Below, in pieces: positions 24,179-32,128 of a stretch of DNA of 64,000 bases; position 1 is the first letter of the stretch; the number at the start of each line of letters is the position of its first letter. The notes below the pieces were generated by a model. The model was not told where the DNA came from. It searched no databases and saw only the letters and a list, made by a program, of their open reading frames with translations. Location of the stretch: assembly GCF_018069565.1 (NCBI RefSeq), contig NZ_JAGPNL010000008.1:308420-372419 (forward strand), in the 5' to 3' direction. The position numbers and the translations under genes were made by a program. Origin of the DNA: Streptomyces tagetis (GTDB lineage Bacteria > Actinomycetota > Actinomycetes > Streptomycetales > Streptomycetaceae).

Positions 24179-25273
24179 ATGCCCGCGAACCCGCACGACG
24201 CCCTGCCGATCCGGCTCAACGTCGACGACAGCGACTCGCCCTCCGACGTCGTCGACGCGCTGTTCCTCGGCCGCTTCGCCACCGGCGAGCAGCCGTACGC
24301 GCACGCCACCACCGTCGACCGCGTCCGCTCCGGGGCGACCCTGCTGCCGCCCGGCGCGCGGGTGCTGCGCGCCGCCCGGGACGACGACCGCAGCGCCACG
24401 CTGGCCGAGGGCGACGGCTGGACGCTGCTGGTCTCCCGCTGGAGCCGGGGCGCCGACGTGACGGTGACGGCGACCAGCGCCGAACTGGCCCGCACGGTCG
24501 TCGCCGACGCCACCGACGGTGCCGCCGACGAGCCCGAGCCGGCCCCGGAGAACGTCACCATGGGCTTCTGGTACGTCTCCCCCCGGCGCGGACCGCACCG
24601 CACCACCCGGCAGATCGCCGCGGGCACCTGGGAGGAGGTGCGGGGCAACTACACCGCGCCGGTGGCCGACGCGATGGACCGCGTGATGAAGACGACCCCG
24701 CAGGACATCGCGGGCCGCCTGCTGCTCCTGCACGGGCCGCCCGGCACCGGCAAGACGTCGGCGCTGCGGACGCTGGCCCGGTCCTGGCGCGACTGGTGCC
24801 AGGTGGACTGCGTACTCGACCCGGAGCGGCTCTTCTCCGACGTCGGCTACCTCATGGACATCGCCATCGGCGAGGAGGACGAGACGGGCCGGGACCGCTG
24901 GCGGCTGCTGCTCCTGGAGGACTGCGACGAGCTGATCCGCGGCGAGGCCAAGCACACCGCGGGCCAGGCCCTGTCCCGGCTGCTGAACCTCACCGACGGC
25001 CTGCTCGGCCAGGGCCGCAACGTCCTGGTCGGCGTCACCACCAACGAGGACCTGGAGCGGCTGCACCCCGCCGTGGTCCGCCCCGGCCGCTGCCTGGCCC
25101 GTATCGAGGTCGGCCGGCTCACCCGGCGGGAGGCGGTGGGCTGGCTCGGCACCGAGGAGGGCGTCGGCCGCGAGGGGGCGACCCTGGCCGAGCTGTACGC
25201 CCTGCGCCGCGGCACCTCGCCGACGGCCCTGCCGGAACCCCGGGCGGGCGCGGAGGCGGGGCTCTACCTGTAG
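24179..25273 (+). CDS. DUF5925 AAA-family ATPase
   Basis: The protein has 364 residues from ATG 24179; the frame is open upstream, but there is no better start. The N-terminal 120 residues are the DUF5925 part, opening IRLNVDDSDSPSDVVDALFLGRFATGEQPYAHA and ending before ENVTMGFWYVSPRRGPHRTTRQI. The AAA core follows: Walker A HGPPGTGKTSALRTLARSW near residue 185, Walker B RLLLLEDCDELI near 240, sensor-1 NVLVGVTTNEDL, and an arginine-finger-like VRPGRCLARIEV. These proteins are frequent in Streptomyces, and I know no proven function. Spacing of 104 bp from the deacetylase gene suggests it is outside that operon. Confidence 0.9.
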   Translation: MPANPHDALPIRLNVDDSDSPSDVVDALFLGRFATGEQPYAHATTVDRVRSGATLLPPGARVLRAARDDDRSATLAEGDGWTLLVSRWSRGADVTVTATSAELARTVVADATDGAADEPEPAPENVTMGFWYVSPRRGPHRTTRQIAAGTWEEVRGNYTAPVADAMDRVMKTTPQDIAGRLLLLHGPPGTGKTSALRTLARSWRDWCQVDCVLDPERLFSDVGYLMDIAIGEEDETGRDRWRLLLLEDCDELIRGEAKHTAGQALSRLLNLTDGLLGQGRNVLVGVTTNEDLERLHPAVVRPGRCLARIEVGRLTRREAVGWLGTEEGVGREGATLAELYALRRGTSPTALPEPRAGAEAGLYL

Positions 25274-25283
25274 CCGGGGCGGG

Positions 25284-25397
25284 CCCGCGGACTCCGGGCC
25301 GGGCACGCGTGGTCGGGGCGGGTCCGCGTGGTCCGGGCGGGCACGCGTGGTCCGGGCGGGCACGCGTGGTCCGGGCGGGCACGCGTGGTCCGGGCGG
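25284..25397. repeat. Minisatellite: six tandem copies of a 19-bp unit
   Basis: Units start at 25284, 25303, 25322, 25341, 25360 and 25379. The last three are identical (GCACGCGTGGTCCGGGCGG) and the first is the most diverged. Each good copy has an ACGCGT palindrome. The array fills the gap between the AAA gene and the DUF72 gene and stops 23 bases before the start codon of the latter, so it is likely in its promoter region. Confidence 0.92.
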
Positions 25398-25420
25398 GCC
25401 CCCGGTGTTTCGATGGGGAC

Positions 25421-26185
25421 ATGACCGTGTTCGTCGGCACGTCGGGCTGGCAGTACCGGGACTGGCGGGGCGCCCTCTACCCGCCCGGTCTGCCGGTCCG
25501 GCTCTGGCTGGAGCGGTACGCGGCCGGTTTCGCCACGGTCGAGGTCAACAACGCCTTCTACCGGCTGCCGGCCCGGGAGACCTTCGAGGACTGGCGGGGG
25601 CGGCTGCCGGAGGGCTTCGTGGTCGCGGTCAAGGCGAGCCGCTTCCTCACCCACGTCAAACGCCTGCGCGACCCGGAGGAGCCGGTCGGGCGGCTGATGT
25701 CCCGCGCGGCGGGGCTCGGCGACCGGCTCGGTCCGGTGCTGCTCCAGTTGCCGCCGACGCTGCGGGCCGACCCGGGGCTCCTGGACGCGTGCCTGGACTG
25801 CTTCCCGGCGGGCACGCGGATCGCGGTGGAGCCCCGGCACGACTCCTGGTGGACGCCCGGGGTCCGCCGGGTGCTGGAGGCCCGTGGCGCCGCCCTGTGC
25901 TGGGCCGACGTCCGGGCCCGCCCGGTCGCGCCGCTGTGGCGCACCGCCGACTGGGGGTACGTCCGCTTCCACGAGGGCCGCGCCGCCGCCTGGCCGCACT
26001 ACGGCCGCCGCTCCCTGACGACCTGGGCCGACCGTATCGCGGAGACCTGGCCGGACGGCGACGTGTACGCCTACTTCAACAACGACCCGAACGCGGCGGC
26101 CGTCGGCGACGCGGAGGTCTTCGCCCGTGCCGCGCGCCGCTCCGGCCTGTCCACGACCCGTACCCCGGGCACGCCGGCCGGCTGA
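25421..26185 (+). CDS. DUF72 (YecE-like) TIM-barrel protein
   Basis: The protein has 254 residues from ATG 25421 with GGGG just upstream. It has the family signature TVFVGTSGWQYRDWRGALYPPGLP, TVEVNNAFYRLPARETFEDWRGRLPEGFVVAVKASRFLTHVKRLRDPEEP, GPVLLQLPP and RIAVEPRHDSWW. The end has YVRFHEG and DVYAYFNNDPNAAAVGDAE. The fold is a TIM barrel related to phosphohydrolases, and the biochemical role is not established. The gene is convergent with a GntR gene with only four bases between stop codons, and it has no assigned partner. Confidence 0.92.
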   Translation: MTVFVGTSGWQYRDWRGALYPPGLPVRLWLERYAAGFATVEVNNAFYRLPARETFEDWRGRLPEGFVVAVKASRFLTHVKRLRDPEEPVGRLMSRAAGLGDRLGPVLLQLPPTLRADPGLLDACLDCFPAGTRIAVEPRHDSWWTPGVRRVLEARGAALCWADVRARPVAPLWRTADWGYVRFHEGRAAAWPHYGRRSLTTWADRIAETWPDGDVYAYFNNDPNAAAVGDAEVFARAARRSGLSTTRTPGTPAG

Positions 26186-26189
26186 GCCC

Positions 26190-26558
26190 TCACGAGCCGT
26201 ACGCGGCCCGCAGCGCGTCCTCGACGGCCGCCAGGGCGTCGGCCCGGGTGAGGCCGAGGCGCCGGGCGCGCTCGGCGTAGGCCAGGGCGGCGGCGGCCCC
26301 CTCCCGTTCGGCGGCCGAGCCCGCCGCGGCGACGAAGGTGCCGTTGCGGCCGCGCGTCTCGATCACCCCGTCGGTCTCCAGGGCCCGGTACGCCTTGGCC
26401 ACCGTGTTGGCGGCGAGGCCCAGGGAGTCGGCCAGTCCGCGCACGGTGGGCAGCCGGTACCCGGCCGGCAGCACGCCCGACCGGGCCTGCTCGGAGATCT
26501 GCGCGCGCACCTGCTCGTAGGGCGGGACACCGCCGGAGATGTGGATCTTCAAAGTCAC
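26190..26558 (-). CDS. GntR-family regulator, YtrA subfamily
   Basis: The protein has 122 residues from GTG 26558 (VTLKIHISGG); an ATG six codons upstream is also in frame. The short length and layout are those of YtrA-type regulators. The winged helix is PPYEQVRAQISEQARSGVLPAGYRLPTVRGLADSLGLAANTVAKAYRALETDGVIETRGRNGTFV. It is followed by a 40-residue helical dimerisation tail, AERARRLGLTRADALAAVEDALRAAYG. Such regulators usually repress an ABC transporter operon next to them; none is here. It is divergent from the DUF402 gene over 102 bp, which may be its target (inference). Confidence 0.9.
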   Translation of the reverse strand: MTLKIHISGGVPPYEQVRAQISEQARSGVLPAGYRLPTVRGLADSLGLAANTVAKAYRALETDGVIETRGRNGTFVAAAGSAAEREGAAAALAYAERARRLGLTRADALAAVEDALRAAYGS

Positions 26559-26660
26559 ACGGCGATTGTTCCCCATCCCCCGGAAAATGGGAGGCACCCG
26601 CGTCCCCCTCCGTCCTAGCGTGCGACCTCCGCCCCGACATCCGCGCAACGGAGGTACACC

Positions 26661-27152
26661 ATGTCCGTGATGCACGTCGTCCTGGTCAAGGCCGGCCGGA
26701 CGAAGATCCGCTACCCGGCGGTACTGCTCGGCGACGACGGCACCCACCTCACCCTCCGGGCCCCCTGGGCCGGAGACGGGGTACGCGACTTCGGCTTCGT
26801 CCGCTTCGAGCCGGGTGACGTCTTCACCGAGCACTACTGGCGGGACCGCTGGTACGCCGTCAAGGAGGTCCGGACCGCGTCGGGCGCGCTGAAGGGCTGG
26901 TACTGCGACATCACCCGCCCCGCCGTGACCGACGGCGCCACCCTGACCGTCGAGGACCTCGATCTGGACCTGTGGCGCTCGGCCGACGGCACGGACGTCC
27001 GCGTCCTGGACGAGGACGAGTTCGAGGCAAGCGGCCTCCCCACCCAAGACCCCGAAGCCACCACCCAAGCCCGCAAGGCCCTGACCACCCTCACCACCCT
27101 CGCCCACACCCCGGCCTTCCCCGACCTCCTCGACCAGAGGGTCGTCCCGTGA
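26661..27152 (+). CDS. DUF402 (FomD-like) protein
   Basis: The protein has 163 residues from ATG 26661 with a good GGAGG site. It has the DUF402 pattern: DFGFVRFEPGDVFTEHYWRDRWYAVKEVRTASGALKGWYCDITRPAVTDGATLTVEDLDLDLWRSADG, then VRVLDEDEFEASGL. In the characterised relative FomD, the Asp residues in this block bind divalent metal, and the protein hydrolyses nucleoside diphosphates or CMP-linked intermediates. The acidic residues are present here. The extension after about residue 130 is helical and Thr-rich. It ends before a strong bidirectional terminator. Confidence 0.88.
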   Translation: MSVMHVVLVKAGRTKIRYPAVLLGDDGTHLTLRAPWAGDGVRDFGFVRFEPGDVFTEHYWRDRWYAVKEVRTASGALKGWYCDITRPAVTDGATLTVEDLDLDLWRSADGTDVRVLDEDEFEASGLPTQDPEATTQARKALTTLTTLAHTPAFPDLLDQRVVP

Positions 27153-27241
27153 CTGCTGATCAGGGGAGAGCCGATCTTGCCGTGACGGTGTGATCTCCGG
27201 GCCCGTCGGCCCGGCGGACGCGGGAAGGGGCATGCGGCTCC

Positions 27242-27276
27242 GTCGTGCCGGGCCCTCGTCAGGGGCCCGGCACGAC
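27242..27276. terminator. Perfect 14-bp bidirectional terminator hairpin
   Basis: GTCGTGCCGGGCCC (27242-27255) and its exact complement (27263-27276) enclose a seven-base loop. It lies between the convergent DUF402 and LamG-like genes, four bases from the stop codon of the latter. Confidence 0.85.
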
Positions 27277-27280
27277 CCGC

Positions 27281-29704
27281 TCAGGTGGCTTCGCCGGGAA
27301 CCGCGGTGGGCATGCCGGGCATCCCGACCGCCAGATGTCGGACCTGGTCGGTCGTCAGGGCGCCCTGGAATGCCCACAGGTCTGAGACGGTGCCGGGCCA
27401 GTAGTCGCCCCAGGTGTTCGTGCCGGTGCGAGCGCGACCGAGTTGCAGCGGTTGTTCCGAGGCGAAGGAGAGCACGTCGTCGGCCCAGGAGACCCTGTCC
27501 GTGCAGGCGCTGTCGTCCGGCATGCCGTCCCCGTCCGCGTCCGCGCAAGCCAGCACTTGTAGTTCGCCGTTGACGTATAGCGCGAGGTGCTTGGCGAAGC
27601 CGTCGTAGACGAGCGCCAGGTGTGTCCAATCGGTGGGGCTGAAGAACTGCCCGTTGTCGACGTGTGTGACCGTGGCGGTACCGGTGTCGGCCGCCGCCAT
27701 CACGATCCGCCAGCGGCCTGGGTCGGTTTCGGGGGTGGCGCTGGGTTCGTAACGCACGGTGAAGGCGCTTTGGGCGGTACCGGGCACGTCGAGCAGCGCC
27801 ACACCGTGCTCCGGAGCGGCTGCCGCCTGGGCCCAGGCGCTGACGGTGAAGCTGCCGCCGGTGTCCACGGGAACCACCGATGTCACGCCGTAGTCGTCGA
27901 CACCGTCCAGGTCGACGCCTCCGTCGACCCATCCGGAACCGATCTCGGCGCCGCCGTACAGGGTCATGGCGTTGCCCTCCGCGGAAGCGTCCGGTGTGAC
28001 GAGCGGGGAACCGTGGGCGGTCTCGAAAGTCCACCGGCCCTTCACCTGGGGGCGCTGTTCGCAGAACTGCCGCGCCTCTTCCTCGGAACCGGACCTCTTG
28101 ACCGCCGTCATCGCGGGCTTCCAGCCGGCGGTCACGCCGTCGCCGTCGGGGTCGGTGACGTTGTCGGCGTGGATCTCGCCGAGGCCGCGCACCCGGGCGG
28201 CGGACGACGGCTTCTCGCAGGTGCCGCCGTCCTCCCTCGTCGGTTGCGACATCGTGATCTGTGCCGGCGGACGGTTGTACCGGACTCGGAGGTACGCCTT
28301 GTCCGAGAACCGCTTCCAGGCGTTCCCGTCGCTCTCACTGGCCGCCCGCAGCCCGAACGTCATCGACACGTCCTCGCGGTCGGCAGCCGCCTGCACCGCG
28401 GACTTCACGTTGAAGCCCACGTCCTTGGCGGCGCAGCCCGCGTGGCCGTACGCGAAGGACTCCGACGCCAGCTTCCTGGGCCAGAACCCGCTGTTGTCCT
28501 GGTCGGCCCATGTCGTCGACGACGAGATGCCCTTGGTCTCGTACAGCTCCACCGTGCGGGCCGCGCACGAAGCCGACCAGGTGTTGCGCACCACGAACTC
28601 GGCCGACAGGATCGACGTGCCCGCGAACCTCGATGTCGGGATGCGGTAGAAGAGGCGCTTGGTGTCGTGAGGATCGCAGGAGGACCAGCCGCAGTAGCCC
28701 ATGCCGGCGTCCGATTCGCCGTTGAACTTCCACTGCGGCGAGTTGGCCCGGTACTTGGAGACCATCGTCCACGCCGACGCCCGCGGCGAGTACCACTGGG
28801 GTTCGATGTAGACGGGGTAGACGGTGTCCTCGCCCTTGAGCACGTCGGCGTCCGGCGTCAGCGCGACCGCGTTCTGCCCGGCCGGCACCTCGACCTCCAC
28901 CGGAGCGAGCCCGCCCGGACCGGAGTCCCACATCATCGGCTTCGAAGCCTCGAAGACCGCGCCCTGGGCGCCCCGGTCGAGGGCCTGGAGACCTCCCTCG
29001 TCGGTCTTCGCCACCGACAGGCCCTGGGTGTCCATCTCCAGTTGCAGCCGGGCCAGTTCCGGGCCGGCTGCGGCCTCGGCCGTCTTGACCACGAGCAGTT
29101 GGGTGAACCCGTCCTCCTGCGCCGTCAGCCTCAGGTCGACCTCCGGCAGGACCGACCGGTAGGTGGCGGCCGGTCCCGCGATCTCGGGCCGCGGAAGTGG
29201 CGTGGGCCAGGACAGGCTCAGTTCCCGTCCGGCGCGTCGCATCCGTACCAGCGGACCGTCTCCTCCACCGGAGAACTCCATGTCCATCGTCGACGCCTTG
29301 GGAGCGACGGCGCCCCCGGCGGTTGCCGCGAGGTCGGTGTCGATCCGCTTCCAGCCGCCTCCGGTGCGGGTCCAGACGGGACGCAGGTGCTCACGCGCCT
29401 CCAGTTCGCCCTCGGGAGTGGCGAAGACCTCCCTCGTCTCCCCGCGCAGCGACGCGATCTCCACCGCCTCGCCGGTCTTCTCCGCCTCGGCGAACGCCTC
29501 GGACTCGGTCGCCGCGGTCTCCGTCGCCTCGGTCTTCGTCAGGCCACCGGCGTCGTCCCCGGCCGAACGTGCCCCGGTCCGGGGAGAGGCGGCCCGGGTA
29601 TCGGCCACCGCCTCGCCCGACAGCGCCGGTAGCGACCCGACTGCCAACGCCACACCCAGCAGGACTCCGACAGCTCTGCCGGCACCCCGCGCTCGGCTCC
29701 ACAT
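27281..29704 (-). CDS. Large secreted LamG-like protein, probably shortened at the C-terminus
   Basis: The protein has 807 residues from ATG 29704; a GTG three codons upstream is possible. The export signal is GAGRAVGVLLGVALAVGSLPALSGEAVA. Then comes a beta-rich part common to Streptomyces LamG/RHS wall proteins, with VWTRTGGGWKRIDTDLAA, VLPEVDLRLTAQEDGFTQLLVVKT, YPVYIEPQWYSPRASAWTMVSKYRANSPQWKF and LFYRIPTSRFAGTSILSAEFVVRNTWSASCAARTVELYET. A LamG/concanavalin-like domain (about 620-790) has VDLDGVDDYGVTSVVPVDTGGSFTVSAWAQ and WTHLALVYDGFAKHLALYVNGEL. Relatives often continue with RHS repeats or a second LamG; this one stops right after the first. It probably binds carbohydrate outside the cell. 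Confidence 0.85.
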   Translation of the reverse strand: MWSRARGAGRAVGVLLGVALAVGSLPALSGEAVADTRAASPRTGARSAGDDAGGLTKTEATETAATESEAFAEAEKTGEAVEIASLRGETREVFATPEGELEAREHLRPVWTRTGGGWKRIDTDLAATAGGAVAPKASTMDMEFSGGGDGPLVRMRRAGRELSLSWPTPLPRPEIAGPAATYRSVLPEVDLRLTAQEDGFTQLLVVKTAEAAAGPELARLQLEMDTQGLSVAKTDEGGLQALDRGAQGAVFEASKPMMWDSGPGGLAPVEVEVPAGQNAVALTPDADVLKGEDTVYPVYIEPQWYSPRASAWTMVSKYRANSPQWKFNGESDAGMGYCGWSSCDPHDTKRLFYRIPTSRFAGTSILSAEFVVRNTWSASCAARTVELYETKGISSSTTWADQDNSGFWPRKLASESFAYGHAGCAAKDVGFNVKSAVQAAADREDVSMTFGLRAASESDGNAWKRFSDKAYLRVRYNRPPAQITMSQPTREDGGTCEKPSSAARVRGLGEIHADNVTDPDGDGVTAGWKPAMTAVKRSGSEEEARQFCEQRPQVKGRWTFETAHGSPLVTPDASAEGNAMTLYGGAEIGSGWVDGGVDLDGVDDYGVTSVVPVDTGGSFTVSAWAQAAAAPEHGVALLDVPGTAQSAFTVRYEPSATPETDPGRWRIVMAAADTGTATVTHVDNGQFFSPTDWTHLALVYDGFAKHLALYVNGELQVLACADADGDGMPDDSACTDRVSWADDVLSFASEQPLQLGRARTGTNTWGDYWPGTVSDLWAFQGALTTDQVRHLAVGMPGMPTAVPGEAT

Positions 29705-29916
29705 CCCCGCCACACCCCACCCACACAGCAGTCACACAGTTCCCGTCAGTAACCAATCGCTCAGCGGAGTGCCAGGTCAACGGTGAGTAAACGGACAAGG
29801 GCGCCACAAGATCCACTTACCGTCTGTGACGATCCTTACGTTTGGAAAGGGGTGCGTCGCCCTTGGGAGGGGTTTGGACGGAGGCGGGCGATTGCGTGAC
29901 GCCCCGTCAACTCGCC

Positions 29917-30585
29917 TCACGGGAAGCGCGCCACCACCGCGTAGCGGGTGTCGGTGACCTCGTGGCCCCACAGGGTCGGGTCGCCGGAGAGGTGGTCCGT
30001 GTGGAGGTCGGGGGTGAGGGGGGTGAGCCAGGTGGTGAGGTGGCCGGCGGGGATGCCGGTCGGGGTGACGGTGCCCCACACGCCCTCGATCAGCACCAGG
30101 CGTCCGCCCGGACGCAGCAGCCCCCGCCAGTGCCGGAGCGCCCGGACGGGGTCGGGCAGGGCCCACAGGACGTGCCGGACGAGGACGGTGTCGAAGCGGC
30201 GGTCCCCCACCGGGGGTGCCTGGGCGTCGCCCGTGAGTATCACGGCATCGTGTCCGGCGAGTTTGGCCCTCGCGCGTTCCACCATGGCGGGTGACCGGTC
30301 CACGCCGGTCACCCGGTGGCCCTGTTCGGCCGCGAGGAGTGTCAGGCTGCCGGTGCCGCAGCCCAGGTCGAGGAGGTCGACGGGGGGATCGGGCAGCCAG
30401 GCGCGCAGCCGGCCGGCCCAGGCGGCGCGGACCGCCGGGTCGCGCAGGCCGTGGTCCGGTTCGTCGTCGAAGGTGGCGGCCCGCGCGTCCCAGTCGACGC
30501 CGGACGCGGGGAGCGGAGCGCGCGTGTCGCCCGCGGGGCAGGGGAGGTCACCTGGTGTGGTGTCGTCGTTACTCGTGTGAGTCAT
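29917..30585 (-). CDS. Class I SAM-dependent methyltransferase
   Basis: The protein has 222 residues from ATG 30585. Motif I is VDLLDLGCGTGSLTLLAAEQGHRVTGVDRSPAMVERARAKL near residue 70, which binds S-adenosylmethionine. Motif II is FDTVLVRHVLWALPDPVRALRHWRGLLRPGGRLVLIEGVWG. The substrate cannot be told from sequence. The C-terminal part (HLTTWLTPLTPDLHTDHLSGDPTLWGHEVTDTRYAVV) resembles small-molecule methyltransferases of the UbiE/11 group. There is no clear ribosome site. A palindrome GTTGTCAG-N6-CTGACAAC begins only nine bases upstream of the start codon, so transcription is probably repressor-controlled and the leader very short. Confidence 0.9.
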   Translation of the reverse strand: MTHTSNDDTTPGDLPCPAGDTRAPLPASGVDWDARAATFDDEPDHGLRDPAVRAAWAGRLRAWLPDPPVDLLDLGCGTGSLTLLAAEQGHRVTGVDRSPAMVERARAKLAGHDAVILTGDAQAPPVGDRRFDTVLVRHVLWALPDPVRALRHWRGLLRPGGRLVLIEGVWGTVTPTGIPAGHLTTWLTPLTPDLHTDHLSGDPTLWGHEVTDTRYAVVARFP

Positions 30586-30593
30586 GGGGGCAG

Positions 30594-30685
30594 GTTGTCA
30601 GGTGGGTCTGACAACGTGATATGGGCCACTGACAACTGTGCATCGATCGGGAACTCTCGGGGAAAGGGTCTACCTCCGTGACAAC
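30594..30685. promoter_or_regulatory. Cluster of TGACAAC half-sites between methyltransferase and small gene
   Basis: A perfect 22-bp dyad, GTTGTCAG-GTGGGT-CTGACAAC, occupies 30594-30615. A third exact CTGACAAC lies at 30629-30636, 21 bp (two helical turns) from the second. A fourth copy, TGACAAC, lies at 30679-30685. The first dyad overlaps the methyltransferase start region, and the last copy is 32 bases before the small gene. The regulator is unknown. Confidence 0.75.
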
Positions 30686-30717
30686 GCGGAACCCGGTGGA
30701 ACCGTGAGGAGGCAGCC

Positions 30718-30855
30718 ATGCGCCGTCTGTCCGTGCAGAAGCCCCTGAAGAAGACCGATGCCCGCCGAGTCCGCGAGGAGACCGAGGAGCGTCCGTCCGG
30801 CCGTCCGGAGATCCGCAAGGACATCGCCCGCACGTGGTGGCCCGACCCTTCCTGA
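30718..30855 (+). CDS. 45-residue basic peptide
   Basis: ATG 30718 is preceded by AGGAGG at ideal spacing, the strongest ribosome site in this part of the window. The frame reads MRRLSVQKPLKKTDARRVRE, then ETEERPSGRPEIRKDIARTW, then WPDPS and TGA. Third positions are G/C-rich. The composition is highly charged (Lys/Arg/Glu) and probably helical, with a WW-PDP end. There is no signal or membrane segment. I do not recognise it. It is divergent from the methyltransferase and shares its TGACAAC control region. The LPMO gene follows 147 bp downstream with its own ribosome site. Confidence 0.7.
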   Translation: MRRLSVQKPLKKTDARRVREETEERPSGRPEIRKDIARTWWPDPS

Positions 30856-31002
30856 GGGCAGTCTCAGCTCTTCCTTAACGCGACCATAAAGATCTCCCCG
30901 AGCCGCCCCTCCAGGGCGGTTCCGCGGTTTTCCGGGGCTAGTTTGCTGGTCACCCCCACGGGCTCCGGCCCACGCCCCGCCGACCGCTTCCGAGGAGTCT
31001 TC

Positions 31003-32055
31003 ATGCCCGCACCGTCCGCGTCCCGACGGGTCGCCGCCGTGGCCGCCGCCGGCCTCGCCCCGCTCGCCCTGACCGCGCTGGCCGCGGCGCCCGCCGCCGC
31101 CCACGGTTCGATGGGCGATCCGGTCAGCCGGGTCTCGCAGTGCCACGCCGAGGGCCCGGAGAGCCCCCGGTCGGAAGCGTGCAAGGCCGTGGTGGCGGCC
31201 GGCGGCACCCAGGCGCTCTACGACTGGAACGGCGTCCGCATCGGCGACGCCGGCGGGCGCCACCAGGAGCTGATCCCGGACGGCAAGCTGTGCAGCGCGG
31301 GCGACCCGCAGTTCAAGGGCCTGGACCTGGCCCGCACCGACTGGCCGACGACGTCCGTGAGCAGCGGCGCGTACACCTTCAAGTACCGGGTCACGGCCCC
31401 GCACAAGGGCGACTTCACGGTGTACGTGACCAAGCCGGGCTACGACCCGTCCCGCCCGCTGGCCTGGAGCGACCTGGATCTGGCGGCGCCGGTGGCGACG
31501 TCCACCGACCCGGTCGCGGCAGACGGCTTCTACACCTTCTCGGGCACCCTGCCGGAGCGTTCCGGCACGCACGTGCTGTACGCGGTGTGGCAGCGCTCGG
31601 ACAGCCCGGAGGCGTTCTACTCCTGCTCGGACGTGTCCTTCGGCGGCGGATCGGCCGCCGTCGCGGCCCCGGCGCCGAAGGCCAAGACGCCTTCCGAGGC
31701 GCAGCTCGCCGAGGCGGCGGACCGGTCGACGATCGAGAACCACGGCCACGGCGACCAGGACCACCGGACCACGGCGGACCCCGTCGACCCGGCGTCGGCC
31801 GCCCCGGCCGGTGAGCCCTCGAAGGACACGCGGGACACGCGGGAGGAGAGCACGCCGGAGGGCACCCCGGAGGCCGCCGCCGCCACGGACGGCCCCAACG
31901 AGGTCAAGGCCGCCGGTGCCGGCGCCGTGAACCTCGCCGAGACGGGCGGCGACTCCAGCACCACGTACCTCGCCGTCGGCGGCGCGGCGGCGCTGGCGCT
32001 GGGCGCGGCGGCGCTGTTCGCCTCCGTGCGCCGGCGGGCGCTGGACGGCCGCTGA
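31003..32055 (+). CDS. AA10 lytic polysaccharide monooxygenase with sortase (LAETG) anchor
   Basis: The protein has 350 residues from ATG 31003 with GAGGAG upstream. The signal peptide ends APAAA, so cleavage leaves His34 as the mature N-terminus, as required for the copper histidine brace. The second brace His is in GGRHQELIPDGKLCSAGDPQFKGLD. Other AA10 marks are GDPVSRVSQCHAEGPESPRS and FKYRVTAPHKGDFTVYVTK. These enzymes cleave cellulose or chitin oxidatively. After the catalytic domain comes a Thr/Glu/Pro-rich linker. The end is NLAETGG (LAETG at 311-315), a membrane helix and RRRALDGR, which is a class E sortase sorting signal. The enzyme is therefore likely wall-anchored, not free. Confidence 0.93.
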   Translation: MPAPSASRRVAAVAAAGLAPLALTALAAAPAAAHGSMGDPVSRVSQCHAEGPESPRSEACKAVVAAGGTQALYDWNGVRIGDAGGRHQELIPDGKLCSAGDPQFKGLDLARTDWPTTSVSSGAYTFKYRVTAPHKGDFTVYVTKPGYDPSRPLAWSDLDLAAPVATSTDPVAADGFYTFSGTLPERSGTHVLYAVWQRSDSPEAFYSCSDVSFGGGSAAVAAPAPKAKTPSEAQLAEAADRSTIENHGHGDQDHRTTADPVDPASAAPAGEPSKDTRDTREESTPEGTPEAAAATDGPNEVKAAGAGAVNLAETGGDSSTTYLAVGGAAALALGAAALFASVRRRALDGR

Positions 32056-32075
32056 CCTGCCCGAGGGGGGATGAC

Positions 32076-32114
32076 GCGGGGCCGGTCCGGCGGCTCAGGC
32101 CGGGCCGGCCCCGC
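32076..32114. terminator. 16-bp near-perfect terminator hairpin between LPMO and lipase
   Basis: GCGGGGCCGGTCCGGC (32076-32091) pairs with 32099-32114 in 15 of 16 positions around a seven-base loop. It lies between the convergent LPMO and lipase genes and would stop both transcripts. Confidence 0.82.
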
Positions 32115-32128
32115 GTCGGTGCGCACGG

